From positions 1,178,001 through 1,242,000 of the forward strand of contig OW051492.1 of NCBI GenBank assembly GCA_932521035.1: DNA of 64,000 bases, read 5' to 3'. The translations under genes were made by a program, and so were the position numbers. Each line of letters begins with the position of its first letter. Positions within the stretch are counted from its first letter, which is position 1. This DNA is from Oscheius dolichura (lineage: Eukaryota > Nematoda > Chromadorea > Rhabditida > Rhabditidae). The notes below the pieces were generated by a model. It did not search any database and had not been told where the DNA came from. It saw only the letters and a program-made list of their open reading frames with translations. Shown in pieces: positions 22,147 through 32,031 of this stretch.

Positions 22147-23961
22147 TTACTGCGCCTTTAAAATAGACCCACATCTTTTCCCTAAAAATGGGATTATTGT
22201 CTGTCTGCCTGGAATTATTTGTCCTATTCCTGGCTGATTCATAAGCGGTATTTTGTAGCGAGCACTTATTTTCTGACGGATATCGGCTTCAGGAATACTT
22301 CGACAAATTTTCTCGAGAAACTAAAATAGAACATAAAGAAATAGAAATAAAATCAAACCGTTACTGGTGGAAGATGGGGAGCACGATAGAACAGTTTAAA
22401 TAAAAATTCCCATGAAAAATTACTGAATAATTTAGGTGCGAAGAGTCCTAAAATTAGTAAATATTGAATAAAAACTGAATAAAACCTGTTTTAATCCCCA
22501 AGAGTCGCTCAATCTCTTGCCATCTTTCCTTATGTACATGCGAACTTATTGTAACCCATAGAAATTCTTTATCTGTCAATCCCATGGCCAATTTGAAAGC
22601 TTGCGGATTACGGATATCGCCCTAAAATATAAAAATAACTAGAAATTGTTCTTCAACAAACTTCGAAGCATTTGAAATGGTAGAGGCTAATGTAATAAAG
22701 AGTCCCTAGAGTCGGATTAAATGGTAATGGGGCATTCACGCGGCCATCTTTTGGTAGAAAAGATTTCTCTTGATTATCTGTATTCTAAAAATAATTGAAG
22801 TTAACAAAACTATATAATAAATACAACCTGTATAGCAATTTGCCTTTCCAAGAGGCCTACATAACTTTTGACTGGATAGCTAACATCAGGATCAATCTGT
22901 TCATTTTGAGCGACTCTTCGAAGTGCTGCTAACTTCTGTTCAGGGCTTCTTATTCTCATAGCCATGGCTATTTCCACCATATGGGCGTCGTCATGTCTTC
23001 CAAGCCATCTAAATAATACAAATATGACAAATAATGCAAGACTTACAAATAAACTGTATTCAGTTGATCATATTCTTGTACCATTTTAAGATATTGAATA
23101 AATTCAGTTGCTGCTTCTGGATTAAACATTAGAACTTCTCGAAAAGCCGTATCTCCAAGTGTTGTACGTAGAAAAATCATAATCTAATAGATAATTACAA
23201 GTAAAAATAAAAATCTTACCCTCTGAATAATATCCGAATCATAAGTATCCATAGCGGCTTGCAATAGTTGTAATTTCTCTGCTTTTGTTCGGTAAAGATC
23301 GAAAGTAACAGCCTCTCCTTTTCGCAGTCGTTTCACTGTTTCCCGTACTTCCAGCGGTTGAAATCGTTCATGTCGAATAGTTGCCAAGTGCTTTTGAAGC
23401 TTTCTGTGCTCTGCTCGAAGGCGATTATAATCCAAGTCAAGACGTTGCGCATCGCTAGGAAGACTACTGACACTGTTTTCTGAGATGATTGAAGGAGCTC
23501 GATTTGATGTGGTTGTCTGTAAATTATTCTGCGTAAAAATACACGAAAAAATAATACTTACATCAAAAACGTCAACAGCTACTTTTGTTTTGGCTGCAGT
23601 ATCATGTTTTACTTCATGTTGAGGACTAGGAACTCTACAAACACGTATATATGAATTAGATAATCAAAACCTTTTAATTTTTGGATTAACATCTCCTCCT
23701 GGTGTGTCAAAAATAACGGGAGCAGATGCAAGAGCTACTGGCTTTGTTAGTCTTTCCTCTCTGGCATCAAAAAGAGTATCTACTGCTGCTCTGGCAGCCC
23801 ACTGAAAAAAAAACACTCACAAAAAGTTATAAAAAATATAAATAACGAACCTGTTTTGAAGGTAAATCATCAAAGAGTGATGAGCTGGAAATGGAGCCGC
23901 TTTCATTCCAATAACTGTCTTCTGGATCTTCAAAATTAAATTTCTTCTTATGAAGGGACAT
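22147..23961 (-). CDS. spe-39: SPE-39 / VIPAS39 (VPS33B-interacting) protein
   Basis: Minus-strand exons from ATG 23961 (MSLHKKKFNFEDPEDSYWNE) to TAA at 22147. The N-terminus is acidic, Ser-rich and disordered. The conserved core starts with MDYNRLRAEHRKLQKHLATI, then RHERFQPLEV, LRKGEAVTFDLYRTKAEKLQ and VKSYVGLLERQIAI, and ends with helical repeats (LEKICRSIPEADIRQKI). This matches the VIPAS39/SPE-39 family, which binds VPS33-type proteins in lysosome-related trafficking; in C. elegans it is needed for sperm vesicle formation. Introns are short (about 40-50 bp) and no defect is seen. Codons are more AT-rich than in the PIG-O or tyrosinase genes. The start was taken as the first Met of the first in-phase exon; a further 5' exon cannot be excluded. 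Confidence 0.88.
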
Positions 23962-24118
23962 ACAATCCCTGAAAATAACAGAATATTAGTTTTACATCAT
24001 TTATTTGATAAAAAGGCGATGATAAGGTGCTGCAAACATCAAATGCAAACAATACAAGAAGATAAATCGTCCACAAATGTTCTATTAGTTACCGAAACCA
24101 ACAATTCTAAACTTTTGG

Positions 24119-24304
24119 CTAATTGTTGTTACAAAATTGCTTTAAAAAATTAATATTTTCCATTGCGGCGATACTAACCTCCATTTCTACCTTTGTTTTG
24201 ACCTTCTTGTAACAAATGAACATAAGAAATAGCCAAAAAAACGAAAGAGAAGTGAAAACTGCGGAGAAAACGAGAATTGGAATAAATTTCCATAGGCTGA
24301 TCAC
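24119..24304 (-). CDS. Possible small single-pass membrane peptide
   Basis: A 61-codon ORF starts MISLWKFIPILVFSAVFTSL, followed by more hydrophobic residues (FFWLFLMFICYKK). It could be a small gene or a first exon ending at a GTAGAA donor, just upstream of SPE-39. There is no family match, and an AT-rich spurious ORF is quite possible. Confidence 0.2.
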   Translation of the reverse strand: MISLWKFIPILVFSAVFTSLSFFWLFLMFICYKKVKTKVEMEVSIAAMENINFLKQFCNNN

Positions 24305-24653
24305 GTGGATCCAAACAGGCTACGCAATTACGCCCACCCGCCGATTTCAAACCATCTAGCCCAGAAAATAGAATTTTCCGATGTTTTTTTTTGAGGAGCT
24401 GCTCTCAAATCTACAGTATGTTCCTAATCGCTTAAAAAAGAAAAAGAACCAAGTTTCCTTCATTTTTGCCACTTCTACCCCATTTTCAGTCAAATTTCTC
24501 TGTTTGGCGGGTAAACGAGACGGTTTCCCACCATTTTGACTATTTAAAAAGCAGAAAGAAACATCATCAATACTCTCTAGACCATGGAATATTTTATTTT
24601 CCAGTAGTATGAGACGATATCTTGCGGTGGTGGCCGTCTGTCCTCGTGCTCCT

Positions 24654-25487
24654 TCACTTGGACTTGTGGCTGGCCCGGCTCTTCCTGCTCCGGCTGCGGC
24701 TGGTCGTGGCCTCTGCTCCACTGGCCTCCTCCGTCTGCCGGCCGACTCGGAGACTGTCCCTGGCCATGCGCTGCATCTCCTGGCCAATCTGGTGTGCCAA
24801 CTGCTCGGCCGGCACCCCCGGGGGGACGTGGAGCCGCTTCAACAGACCGACATCCTTGGTGCCGTTGAGTACAATCTCCGGCGTCGTCGGTGCCTGGGGC
24901 GGGCTGGTTCCTTTCTTAATTTTCACGTAGTTGGCTCCTTTTTTTCTGCCTTTTTTATCCATTTTCTCCGGTGCATTGCCGCCAATCTCGTGGAGTTTCC
25001 TCAGGGCGCCGTATTGTCGCCACGGGTTGCGGGCCCCCCTCTTCGTCTGCTTCTCCAGGCACTGGTTAGCCCCCCAGAATGTCATCTCCTGCACGTCCCG
25101 CTCCCGCTCGTAGTAGACTGTCATCCCCGTCGCCGTCGGACCAATATTGTCAGCCGGCTCCACGTAGCTCCTCTCCAGGCCGGCCAGCTGGCTGTAGCGG
25201 GCCGACGTCGGCCGAGGATGCGGCCCCCCTCCCGGGACAGTCGCCGTCGGCTCGTGCCAGCCAAATATCGACAGCGACTTGCTCAATTTGCCGGCCATGT
25301 GACTGATCGAGTCGCAAAAACTACGGATATCATCCGAATTGGAGGAGGACGACGGCGGGGGAGGAGCGGCAGTCCTCTCGAAGGAGACCGAGCGACGAGA
25401 CTTGCGGCGGCCGTCTGCCCGGCCCGAGGAGGACGATCTACTGGAAATTGGGGAAATAAAAGGCCGGAAGAGAAGGACTGACCTCAT
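24654..25487 (-). CDS. Arg/Ser-rich hypothetical protein
   Basis: A tiny first coding exon (ATGAG, 25483-25487, donor GTCAGT) joins in phase to one long exon from about 25440 down to the stop at 24654, giving about 260 aa. The N-terminus is MSRSSSSGRADGRRKSRRSV, followed by a Pro/Ser run, a middle part with aromatic and charged residues (GMTVYYERERDVQEMTFWG, GARNPWRQYGALRKL), a Lys-rich stretch (KKGRKKGANYVKIKKG), and a C-terminal SR-type tail (SRSRSRKSRASHKSK). Such ends are common in RNA-processing or cytoskeletal adaptor proteins, but I do not recognise it. A GC-rich ORF on the opposite strand is its shadow. Confidence 0.65.
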   Translation of the reverse strand: MRSVLLFRPFISPISSRSSSSGRADGRRKSRRSVSFERTAAPPPPSSSSNSDDIRSFCDSISHMAGKLSKSLSIFGWHEPTATVPGGGPHPRPTSARYSQLAGLERSYVEPADNIGPTATGMTVYYERERDVQEMTFWGANQCLEKQTKRGARNPWRQYGALRKLHEIGGNAPEKMDKKGRKKGANYVKIKKGTSPPQAPTTPEIVLNGTKDVGLLKRLHVPPGVPAEQLAHQIGQEMQRMARDSLRVGRQTEEASGAEATTSRSRSRKSRASHKSK

Positions 25488-25751
25488 CCCCTAGTAGTAG
25501 TCAGTAATATGACGAATTCGGGGCGGGAGATTGAACAAGACGCTGTCTAATCCAGGGGATACCGCCAGTTTCGACCTGCCGAATTCGGGATCTGACAATA
25601 TAGAACCTCTTTATACGTCATAAACATAAAATGGAAAGATTCAAATAATTTGGGGAATAAAACAAAGGGAAGAAGAAGAGGGGAGAATAAGTGATCGTGG
25701 GGGGAGATCGTCTATTTCACAACCAAAGGAAGAAAAGAGGAATGGGAACGG

Positions 25752-25948
25752 CTAGAAGATGGCTGCCGCTGTCAGAATTCCCGCCGTTAGGAGACCCCAA
25801 ATAGAGGCCGAGCCGGATGTCCTCGTAGCTGCTGCCATCTCTGTTCGTCGTGCTCTACACTCGGATACTGTAATAAGGGGGGCATTTAAATTGGGAGGAA
25901 GCGGGCGGCTTACCGTGTCCGGCGACGGCCTTGCCCTCCTCGATCAGT
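25752..25948 (-). CDS. 3' exons of a C-terminally membrane-anchored protein
   Basis: Two minus-strand exons (25916-25948 and about 25752-25881) join in phase: LIEEGKAVAGH, then SECRARRTEMAAATRT, ending in a hydrophobic tail (IWGLLTAGILTAAAIF, TAG). This looks like the end of a tail-anchored protein. No upstream exon was found; a tRNA-like repeat lies just upstream. It may be a truncated gene. Confidence 0.35.
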
Positions 25949-26053
25949 CTACAAAATGTGAACCTATACTTCTTGACCATCGGATTTTGACCATTTTTCA
26001 TAAAAATGACATAAAATTAGCATATGAGGTTGAAAATGGCTGCGCTGAGTACA

Positions 26054-26160
26054 TAGCGGAGAAATCTTCCAAGGCAAGAGGGCGCCTCATGGCTCAGTCG
26101 GTAGCTGACTCGACCCGCAAAGCGGAAGGATGACACAGTTCGACTCCCATGTGCGCCCTA
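26054..26160 (+). repeat. tRNA-like element (paired with 55655-55757)
   Basis: GGCGCCTCATGGCTCAGTCG forms an A-box/D-arm, GGTAGCTGACTCGACC and CCGCAAAGCGG an anticodon-like stem, and AGTTCGACTCCC a B-box. The outer GGGCGC/GCGCCC can pair as an acceptor stem, but the T-stem fails. About 105 bp, including the leading GGAGAAATCTTCCAAGGCAA, recurs inverted at 55655-55757. This is a dispersed tRNA-derived element rather than a tRNA gene. Confidence 0.55.
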
Positions 26161-26658
26161 ATTTTTTTCTTTTTATGTTTTACTTAATATTTTATTTTTA
26201 ACAATCGCACATAGCCAAGAAATTGAAAATAAAAGAGTTGTTAACGCATTACACGAGTTTTAAAGTTTTGTTTATTATTAAATGACTACTTTTAGTCTCC
26301 GAAAAGACCTACCAAGTCTAACAAATCTTGACCTTCTGAGTAGCATCTTTATCACAATTATAAATGTGAAAGGAAATATTGGATTTTAACTGCGCTCTTC
26401 TCAGCTCGTGAAACGGAGGACGTTCAGTGAAAATGATTGTCTTCACTCGAAAGTGAATGCACCACCTAGCCATGAACCCCAAACATGGCGACCCCCTCTG
26501 GGGCCTTGAACTTGTTTCACTATGCTTCAAAGAATACTCCTTTAGGTCGGAGTTTTACAAACCTATAGACGATCAAGATGCAATCAAAGGATCAAAAATA
26601 AGATGAAATAACAATCTCACTTGGCTATAAAAAAAGGCGATTTGTAACCCCACAACTT

Positions 26659-27130
26659 TTTTTGAGTTGGAGAGTTGAGAGTAGGCTCATTCGAACCGAT
26701 AATTTTTTCTGCGCCGAACTTTTTGAATTTTTTGAAAGTGAGGGAGTGAGGAGGAAGCGAGCTTTTAAATTTCCAAAATGGCACGATCGTTTTTTGAGCT
26801 AGTGCGACGGGAGCAGGCTCATTCGATGGCGCGTCTTGGCGTATTGGCGGTTTATTTTTTGCTGAGCTCTGGCGCGTAACAGTGAGAAATCGACAGCACT
26901 TTACCAAAGTTAAGCCCTTTTTCCATAGCCAGCCGGCGGTCAAAAATGATTTCGCTTTTAGTTTTATCAAAGCCGGGGATTTCGACCAAAATCGGCGGCA
27001 CGGAGTAGACCCCAAGCGCGGAGCCTCCGCCAACACAAAACGGGGGCGTCGGCCGGCCGCCGCCCGGCCAAGGCGTCCCTTCCACAAGGGCGTCTTCCAT
27101 GAAAACTGGGCAAATCTAGATAACCTCAGG
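26659..27130. mobile_element. Repeat C, copy 1
   Basis: About 470 bp shared with 31390-31795 and in part with 37843-38530: GAGTAGGCTCATTCGAACCG, then GAGGAAGCGAGCTTTTAAAT, then GCGCGTAACAGTGA, then CCTTTTTCCATAGCCAGCCG, then CAACACAAAACGGGGGCGTC. The right end is CTTCCACAAGGGCGTCTTCC followed by AACTGGGCAAATCTAGA. In this copy the right end abuts the 5' side of the EB-module gene. Non-autonomous DNA element. Confidence 0.7.
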
Positions 27131-27257
27131 AAATTGTTCCAGATTCGTCCTCTCTACAGCTAGAAGACGTCCAATCTTTGCTCCAACTGGGAATATCACC
27201 GAAACTCCTCGTCAGTTTATCTTCTTATACATCCATACAAAAGAGAAGTTACAGTAG

Positions 27258-28527
27258 TCTTCAACGTGGCCCAAGTGAGGAAATGTGTCTCGAATTCGAC
27301 ACATCTGGATATCGACGCGGATAGTACCTGCCTGCCGAGCGAGAAATGTATCAATGGAGAGTGCAGAATGTGAGTTTCCCTTATTTTTTTCCGTAGAATG
27401 GGACAAATTATTAGCCAAACCCCGTTCTTTTCGTGGAATTTGGAAATTTTGGATCCTTCGGTCTGCAACTAGTGGCGTTTTTTTAATGAAAAATTATATA
27501 TGAACATCTTGAAACATTAGCTTCCGTCCCTTCCTGTCCATTGAGCAATCATGAAGCAAATCAGACTGTAGAATGTTTTGTTCTTCCAATATAAACCAGT
27601 GTCTATCTCCGGCGACGTTGCGAGCGCTATAGAACAAAGAAACTGATAAATAGGGGCTCCTTTATTACTTTGTAGGGTGTAATTTTGGCAACATATTACA
27701 TAAACATAGCGCTTTTAGTTTCAAAGGCTATACTTATTCTTTCGGTGAAACTTCCAGTGATTGCTCTTGTTTGAATGGGAAAATTCAATACGAGTCTCCT
27801 TTGTGTCCTTTATTTACTGAAAAGCAATCGGTTTTACTTTCTCGTCCCTCACATGCTAAACAATTGAACCTATGAAGAAGAAAAAGAACTGGGCCGCAAA
27901 ATTCTAACAAAGATGAAGATTTTTAGTTTTTTTTCCATTGGGAAGCACTATGCCAAGTAACAAATTATATAAGGAAATTGTTATAAGATACCCTGGAAAC
28001 TGAAAGTTTAGGAAACTTTGGCCCGGAGAATATGGCTGCATAACGGATCTGGAATGTTCTGCTCGTTGTCCAAATACGTATTGTGAGAAGAGGAAGAGTG
28101 ACAAGAACGTGGCACAGTGTCAATGCAAGGATGGCCTGATGCTCTATGGACGTTGTTGTGAGTCTTTCTGCCATTTTTCGCTGATTTTACCCGTAAAAGG
28201 GTGATTAGGACAGTTTTCCCTTTCGTTACCGCATTTATTTCCGTTTTATGGAGGCCATATAACTTCATCTGGGAAGTTTTTATCAATTCGCGATCTGAAT
28301 TTTGAACTGAACTTTTCTTGTTTTCTCTGGGCAATAAATTCCCGGTTGGAAAAATATGGGCAATGGACCTGGTTTCTTCCAAAGAAAATACCCCAATTTC
28401 AGTCTCCCAATGTCCGAAAGGTTTCCACGAATCCGGAGCATACTGTATGCATGACGATGAGGACACATTCTGGACAGATGCCGACGCCCAGGATCAACTG
28501 AAGGCGCTACTCAACGCCGGCTCTTAA
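27258..28527 (+). CDS. EB-module Cys-rich secreted-type protein, 5' end unclear
   Basis: Three exons join in phase: about 27258-27369 (CVSNSTHLDIDADSTCLPSE, KCINGECR), about 28014-28158 (GCITDLECSARCPNTYCEK, CQCKDGLMLYGRCC) and about 28398-28527 (SQCPKGFHESGAYCMHDDED, stop). The Cys spacing fits the nematode EB module, a short disulfide-rich extracellular repeat. No signal peptide exon was found: repeat C copy 1 ends about 130 bp upstream, so the original 5' exon may have been displaced. The frame is intact in the exons seen. A role in the extracellular space or cuticle is inferred from the module only. Confidence 0.55.
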
Positions 28528-29033
28528 CCGAATTCTCCACGTTTAAGATTTATCGATTATCTAATAATTATTTCGATGCTATCGTGATATCTAACTGTAA
28601 ATTATGCAAGTATTCCCCTCTGACCATATCCAAAAGAGAGAATCTCACTCGCCTGAATCTATTCTGATGCATATTGAACCCATTTCTTTGTAAGATTTCA
28701 ATGTGAAAATAAATATCTTTTCATCTCTTCCGTCTTCAATCCACTGCAGCTACTATTTTGCAAAGAAAACCACTGTGTGATTCTTCATCCATGTTTCTTC
28801 CACATTTTTCCCTTGTTCACCCTGTTCCATACATTTTTTGACTGTTCATCCATGTTTTCTCTGAACTCATTGTCCGAGCTTGTGTTTAATTCTACCGATT
28901 GAGCTTCTCGGCATTTTCTTTTTGTCCTCTCAAAATATTGCTTTCCAATATAAGACGGATTGATTTTTTTAATGTTTATTAACAATTTTAACGAGTAGTT
29001 GCGCATACAAAATGGTTTTGTCTACAGTTTTCA

Positions 29034-30510
29034 TCAAGTAGCGGCAATCATGCAGAGAAGGTCATACGTAGCAGTATACGGTACGTTGTACCACTTACCA
29101 ACATTGGGTGACATTGCACGCATCTAAAACATAGCGGTCTTCTTCTAGATTTTTATATTTTTTACCACCAGGCAATTATAACCAGCCATTGGATAGCTAG
29201 CGCCCGTATCCCAATTCTCATAGCCGTACTAAAGGATATTACATAACAATGAATGAAAGGAGACGTTACCATAGTTCCATCAGTCCAATACCATGAGCCT
29301 AGCATCCCTGTCGGTGAATAACCACCCATGAAAACAAAGTTACTCGTCGCATCATCAATGATATCTAGGAAGGAAATTCATTGGTTCGACTAAATTGTTT
29401 CTAAATATATCGACAAATGATTCCAAATGTTCCTTCTAAGAACCGCTTTCTTCTTTAAAATCTAGGTGTAGCAGGGTATTTGGTCGCGGTGGTTTGATCA
29501 AACAATTGAGCCAAATGTTTTCTAAAAAAAAGTTTATCCCCGTAGTGAACTCTTTTTGTACATTCCTGTCAAGCCACGCTGGCACCTTTGAGTTGCTCTT
29601 TTCAAGATAGTGATTAAGAGTTTTGCTCCATTTGCATGGCCATAAAACCCAGACGCATTGATAAAATTAGTCGCCGTTCAAAAAAAAATGAAACCTACCG
29701 GCGATAAAAGCATTTTCATCCGCATTATGAATGGAAGCCAATGTTGCACCTGCCACCTGAGCATCACACTGTGCATCATTCACCATTCCTGATGATGGTA
29801 CACGCAGATAGCAGAAATTGTTTGCTGGATTGAGTATCCACAAGGGAGGACACACTAAAACACAGAAATTAAATAGGGACGATTGGAAATGGAGGGTTTT
29901 CACTGATCCCAATTCTGTAGCCTAAATAAACAAAGCGGCTTTTTTTTGTTCAGTTTTAGTCGAAAATGACTTTTGGCGCGCTCTTTCAAACCGCTCTAAC
30001 TCCTCTAAAGAACCACTTTCCGAGAGGCTATTATCGCTTTTCGCCACCTCATCAACCTCACCAAATGCTCGCCGCGTTCGATTAATTCGACCTTGCTTAT
30101 TTTTTTTGCTTCTATCAGAATTTTATGGCGAACAAGATGAAATAGGTTATATTCCATGAAAATAAAGAATCGTTTAGATTTAACCCAAAATAGAATTTTT
30201 GGGGTGAAACTAGCGTTTTTGCAAATGGGTTGCTCACTTCCTGTTGTTGTGGTTGTAGTCGTCGTCGTTGTGGTCGATGTGGTCGTAGTTGGCTCGGCAG
30301 TTGCCTGACTGGTCGTTTCGGCCGTCATAGCCAATACGGTCGTCAGTAAAACGGAGGTTGTCGCTCCCATCTCGTCCTCGTACATATCGTCCGCTGGAAA
30401 TCTCATTGAAAGAAGAATAAAATAGACTTACGGGTTACGGTAGGGATGCAGGAGGAGGCAAGGGGAAGACGGCATAGGAATAAAAGAAGAACAGCTCTAA
30501 AATCAGCCAT
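29034..30510 (-). CDS. clec: Secreted C-type lectin (CLEC) protein
   Basis: Minus-strand exons: 30428-30510 gives a signal peptide (MADFRAVLLLFLCRLPLASS); about 30243-30395 gives an acidic start and a Thr-rich mucin-like linker; about 29698-29850 begins the lectin fold (CPPLWILNPANNFCYLRV, ATLASIHNADENAFIA); about 29265-29366 has FVFMGGYSPTG and WYWTDGT; the last two exons give YENWDTGASYPMAGYNCLV and GKWYNVPYTATYDLLC. WYWTDG, the final W and paired Cys are CTLD landmarks. An apparent stop near 29145 disappears if a 44-bp intron (GTAAAA...TTTTAG) is removed. The last exon has YT where many family members have a Cys after the W-N-x-P motif, so one disulfide may be absent. Nematode CLECs are often induced in gut immunity; that role here is inference. 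Confidence 0.8.
30030..30170. repeat. Half copy of foldback element F in a CLEC intron
   Basis: Contains TCACCAAATGCTCGCCGCG, then AATTCGACCTTGCTT, then CAGAATTTTATGGCGAACAAG and TAGGTTATATTCCATGA, matching one arm of the large palindrome at 49935-50285. It is a solo arm in the intron between the Thr-rich and lectin exons. Confidence 0.7.
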
Positions 30511-30884
30511 ATCACGCGCTAATCGGTCGGGATAATGGCGACGAGAAAGGGATACGCCTTTTCACCGCAGCTACAGATCGCACCGCCATTGTACTTGCTA
30601 ATCAAACGAGAAACAGAAAGGCTGGTGGCAAGCGCCCTGACAGCCAGCGGTGCGAGAAATATTTGATTCTCCCCGAAAATTAGTTTGATTTTGTTGTTGG
30701 CAAGAAGCCCTTATCTTTTATTCTCCATACCTCTTCTCAATACCGCTCTGCCCCCTTCTCCCTTTTAACAAACTTCTAGAACTTAATGGATTCCGGTAAC
30801 CGTATTTATATCATATTTTACTTGTTGTTAAAGAAATCGTTCGTTTTACTTTAACCGAGATTACGAACAGAGAACAAATAGGAA

Positions 30885-31256
30885 ATGGAAGCGGAGGAAG
30901 GATTTATAAAGGAGATCAGCTATATTTTGGGTGAGTTTTAGAATTCCGTAAGTGAAGAAGAATAGTTTAGAAAAGTTGCTGTGAAGGAGGTCTTCTGGTC
31001 AAAGGAACATCCGCTCGAAAAATATAAACAGGAGATCGAGGCTCTCGTCACGGTACAATCAAGCTTTTGTTGTTCAATAAAAACAACTTTTTAGCATCGG
31101 CATCGAAACATTGTACGCCTGTTCGGAACTCTTTGGGACGGGGAGAATGCCGCAAATTATTTGGGTTATGTAATGGAATATATGGAAGAGAGCACGCTTC
31201 ACGATGGTTTGCCCCTTTATTTTAAACTGGAAACGATTTTTAAGTTATTTATAACA
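30885..31256 (+). pseudogene. Protein kinase gene fragment
   Basis: A short ATG exon (30885-30930) is followed by sequence reading KVAVKEVFW with the VAIK-type Lys, EKYKQEIEALVTHRHRNIVR with the alphaC Glu, and YLGYVMEYMEESTLHD up to the hinge. This is the N-lobe of a Ser/Thr- or Tyr-like kinase domain. No glycine-rich loop exon is present and the first junction does not keep phase. The fragment ends at about 31256, just before repeat C at 31296. The catalytic loop (HRD), DFG and C-lobe are absent downstream, so no active kinase can be made. Confidence 0.7.
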
Positions 31257-31295
31257 AGACTAGAAGAGCCCAGCTTTATTGAGAGCGCCTTCCGG

Positions 31296-31795
31296 ACGCT
31301 CCTGTTGTGTGTTGGCCAAGGTTCTTCCTTCAAAGTCGGGTCAAGATCCGAATTTGAAAAAACGAAAAGCGAAACCATTTTTAGCCATTTTTTTGAGCTG
31401 AGAAATTGAGAGTAGGCTCATTCGAACCGATAATTTTTGTTGCGTACGACTGCGCTTTCCAAATAATTTGAAAATGAGGTAGTGAGGAGGAAGCGAGCTT
31501 TTAAATTTCAAAAAATGTTACATCTTTTGTTGAGCTAGCGCTACGGGAGTAGTGTCATTCGTTGGCGCTTCTTGGAGTAGTGGCGGTTTATTTTTTGCTA
31601 AGCTCTGGCGCGTAACAGTGACGAATCGACGGCACTTTACCCAAGGAAAGTCCTTTTTCTATAGCCAGCCGGATTCGGTCAGCCGGCGGTCAAAAATGGT
31701 TTCGCTTTTCGTTTTGTCAAAGCCGGATCTTGACCGTCCCGATTTTGAAGGAAGAGCCCCCGCGGGACCTTGGCCAACACACAACAGGGGCGTCG
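31296..31795. mobile_element. Repeat C, copy 2: about 500-bp TIR element
   Basis: Left end CGCTCCTGTTGTGTGTTGGC is inverted at the right end (GCCAACACACAACAGGGGCG), and inner arms (GAAAAGCGAAACCATTTTT / AAAAATGGTTTCGCTTTTC) continue the match for about 90-100 bp. The centre is shared with repeat C copy 1. No transposase ORF, so non-autonomous. It lies directly after the kinase fragment. Confidence 0.75.
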
Positions 31796-32031
31796 GCGCG
31801 GTAAGTTGACCGGTAACGAGGGAGTCGTTCGCGGTCCTACAGAATTTTTCTGAAGAAAGAGGACACAAATGCATAGACCACGATCCTGAGGAGCAAATGT
31901 GACAGAGACGTAAAAACACAATAATCCTCTACGTCTAAAGTCATTTGAACTTGAACTTTTCCGTAAAAGAACGTGCTCAAACGTGCTAAAAGAACGTGCT
32001 CAAATCTCAAACGCGGAGCTCTTCATATCAA

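Noticed and set aside
24609-25481. Long plus-strand ORF of about 290 codons
   Set aside because: GC-rich shadow of the Arg/Ser-rich gene on the minus strand, which has the better start, splice signals and amino-acid pattern.
26054-26160. Functional tRNA gene
   Set aside because: A- and B-boxes and an acceptor-like stem are present, but the T-stem does not pair and the anticodon loop is the wrong size.
29100-29200. Apparent stop and frameshift in the C-type lectin gene
   Set aside because: A 44-bp intron with GTAAAA donor and TTTTAG acceptor restores the frame and the expected lectin ending (GKWYNVPYTATYDLLC).
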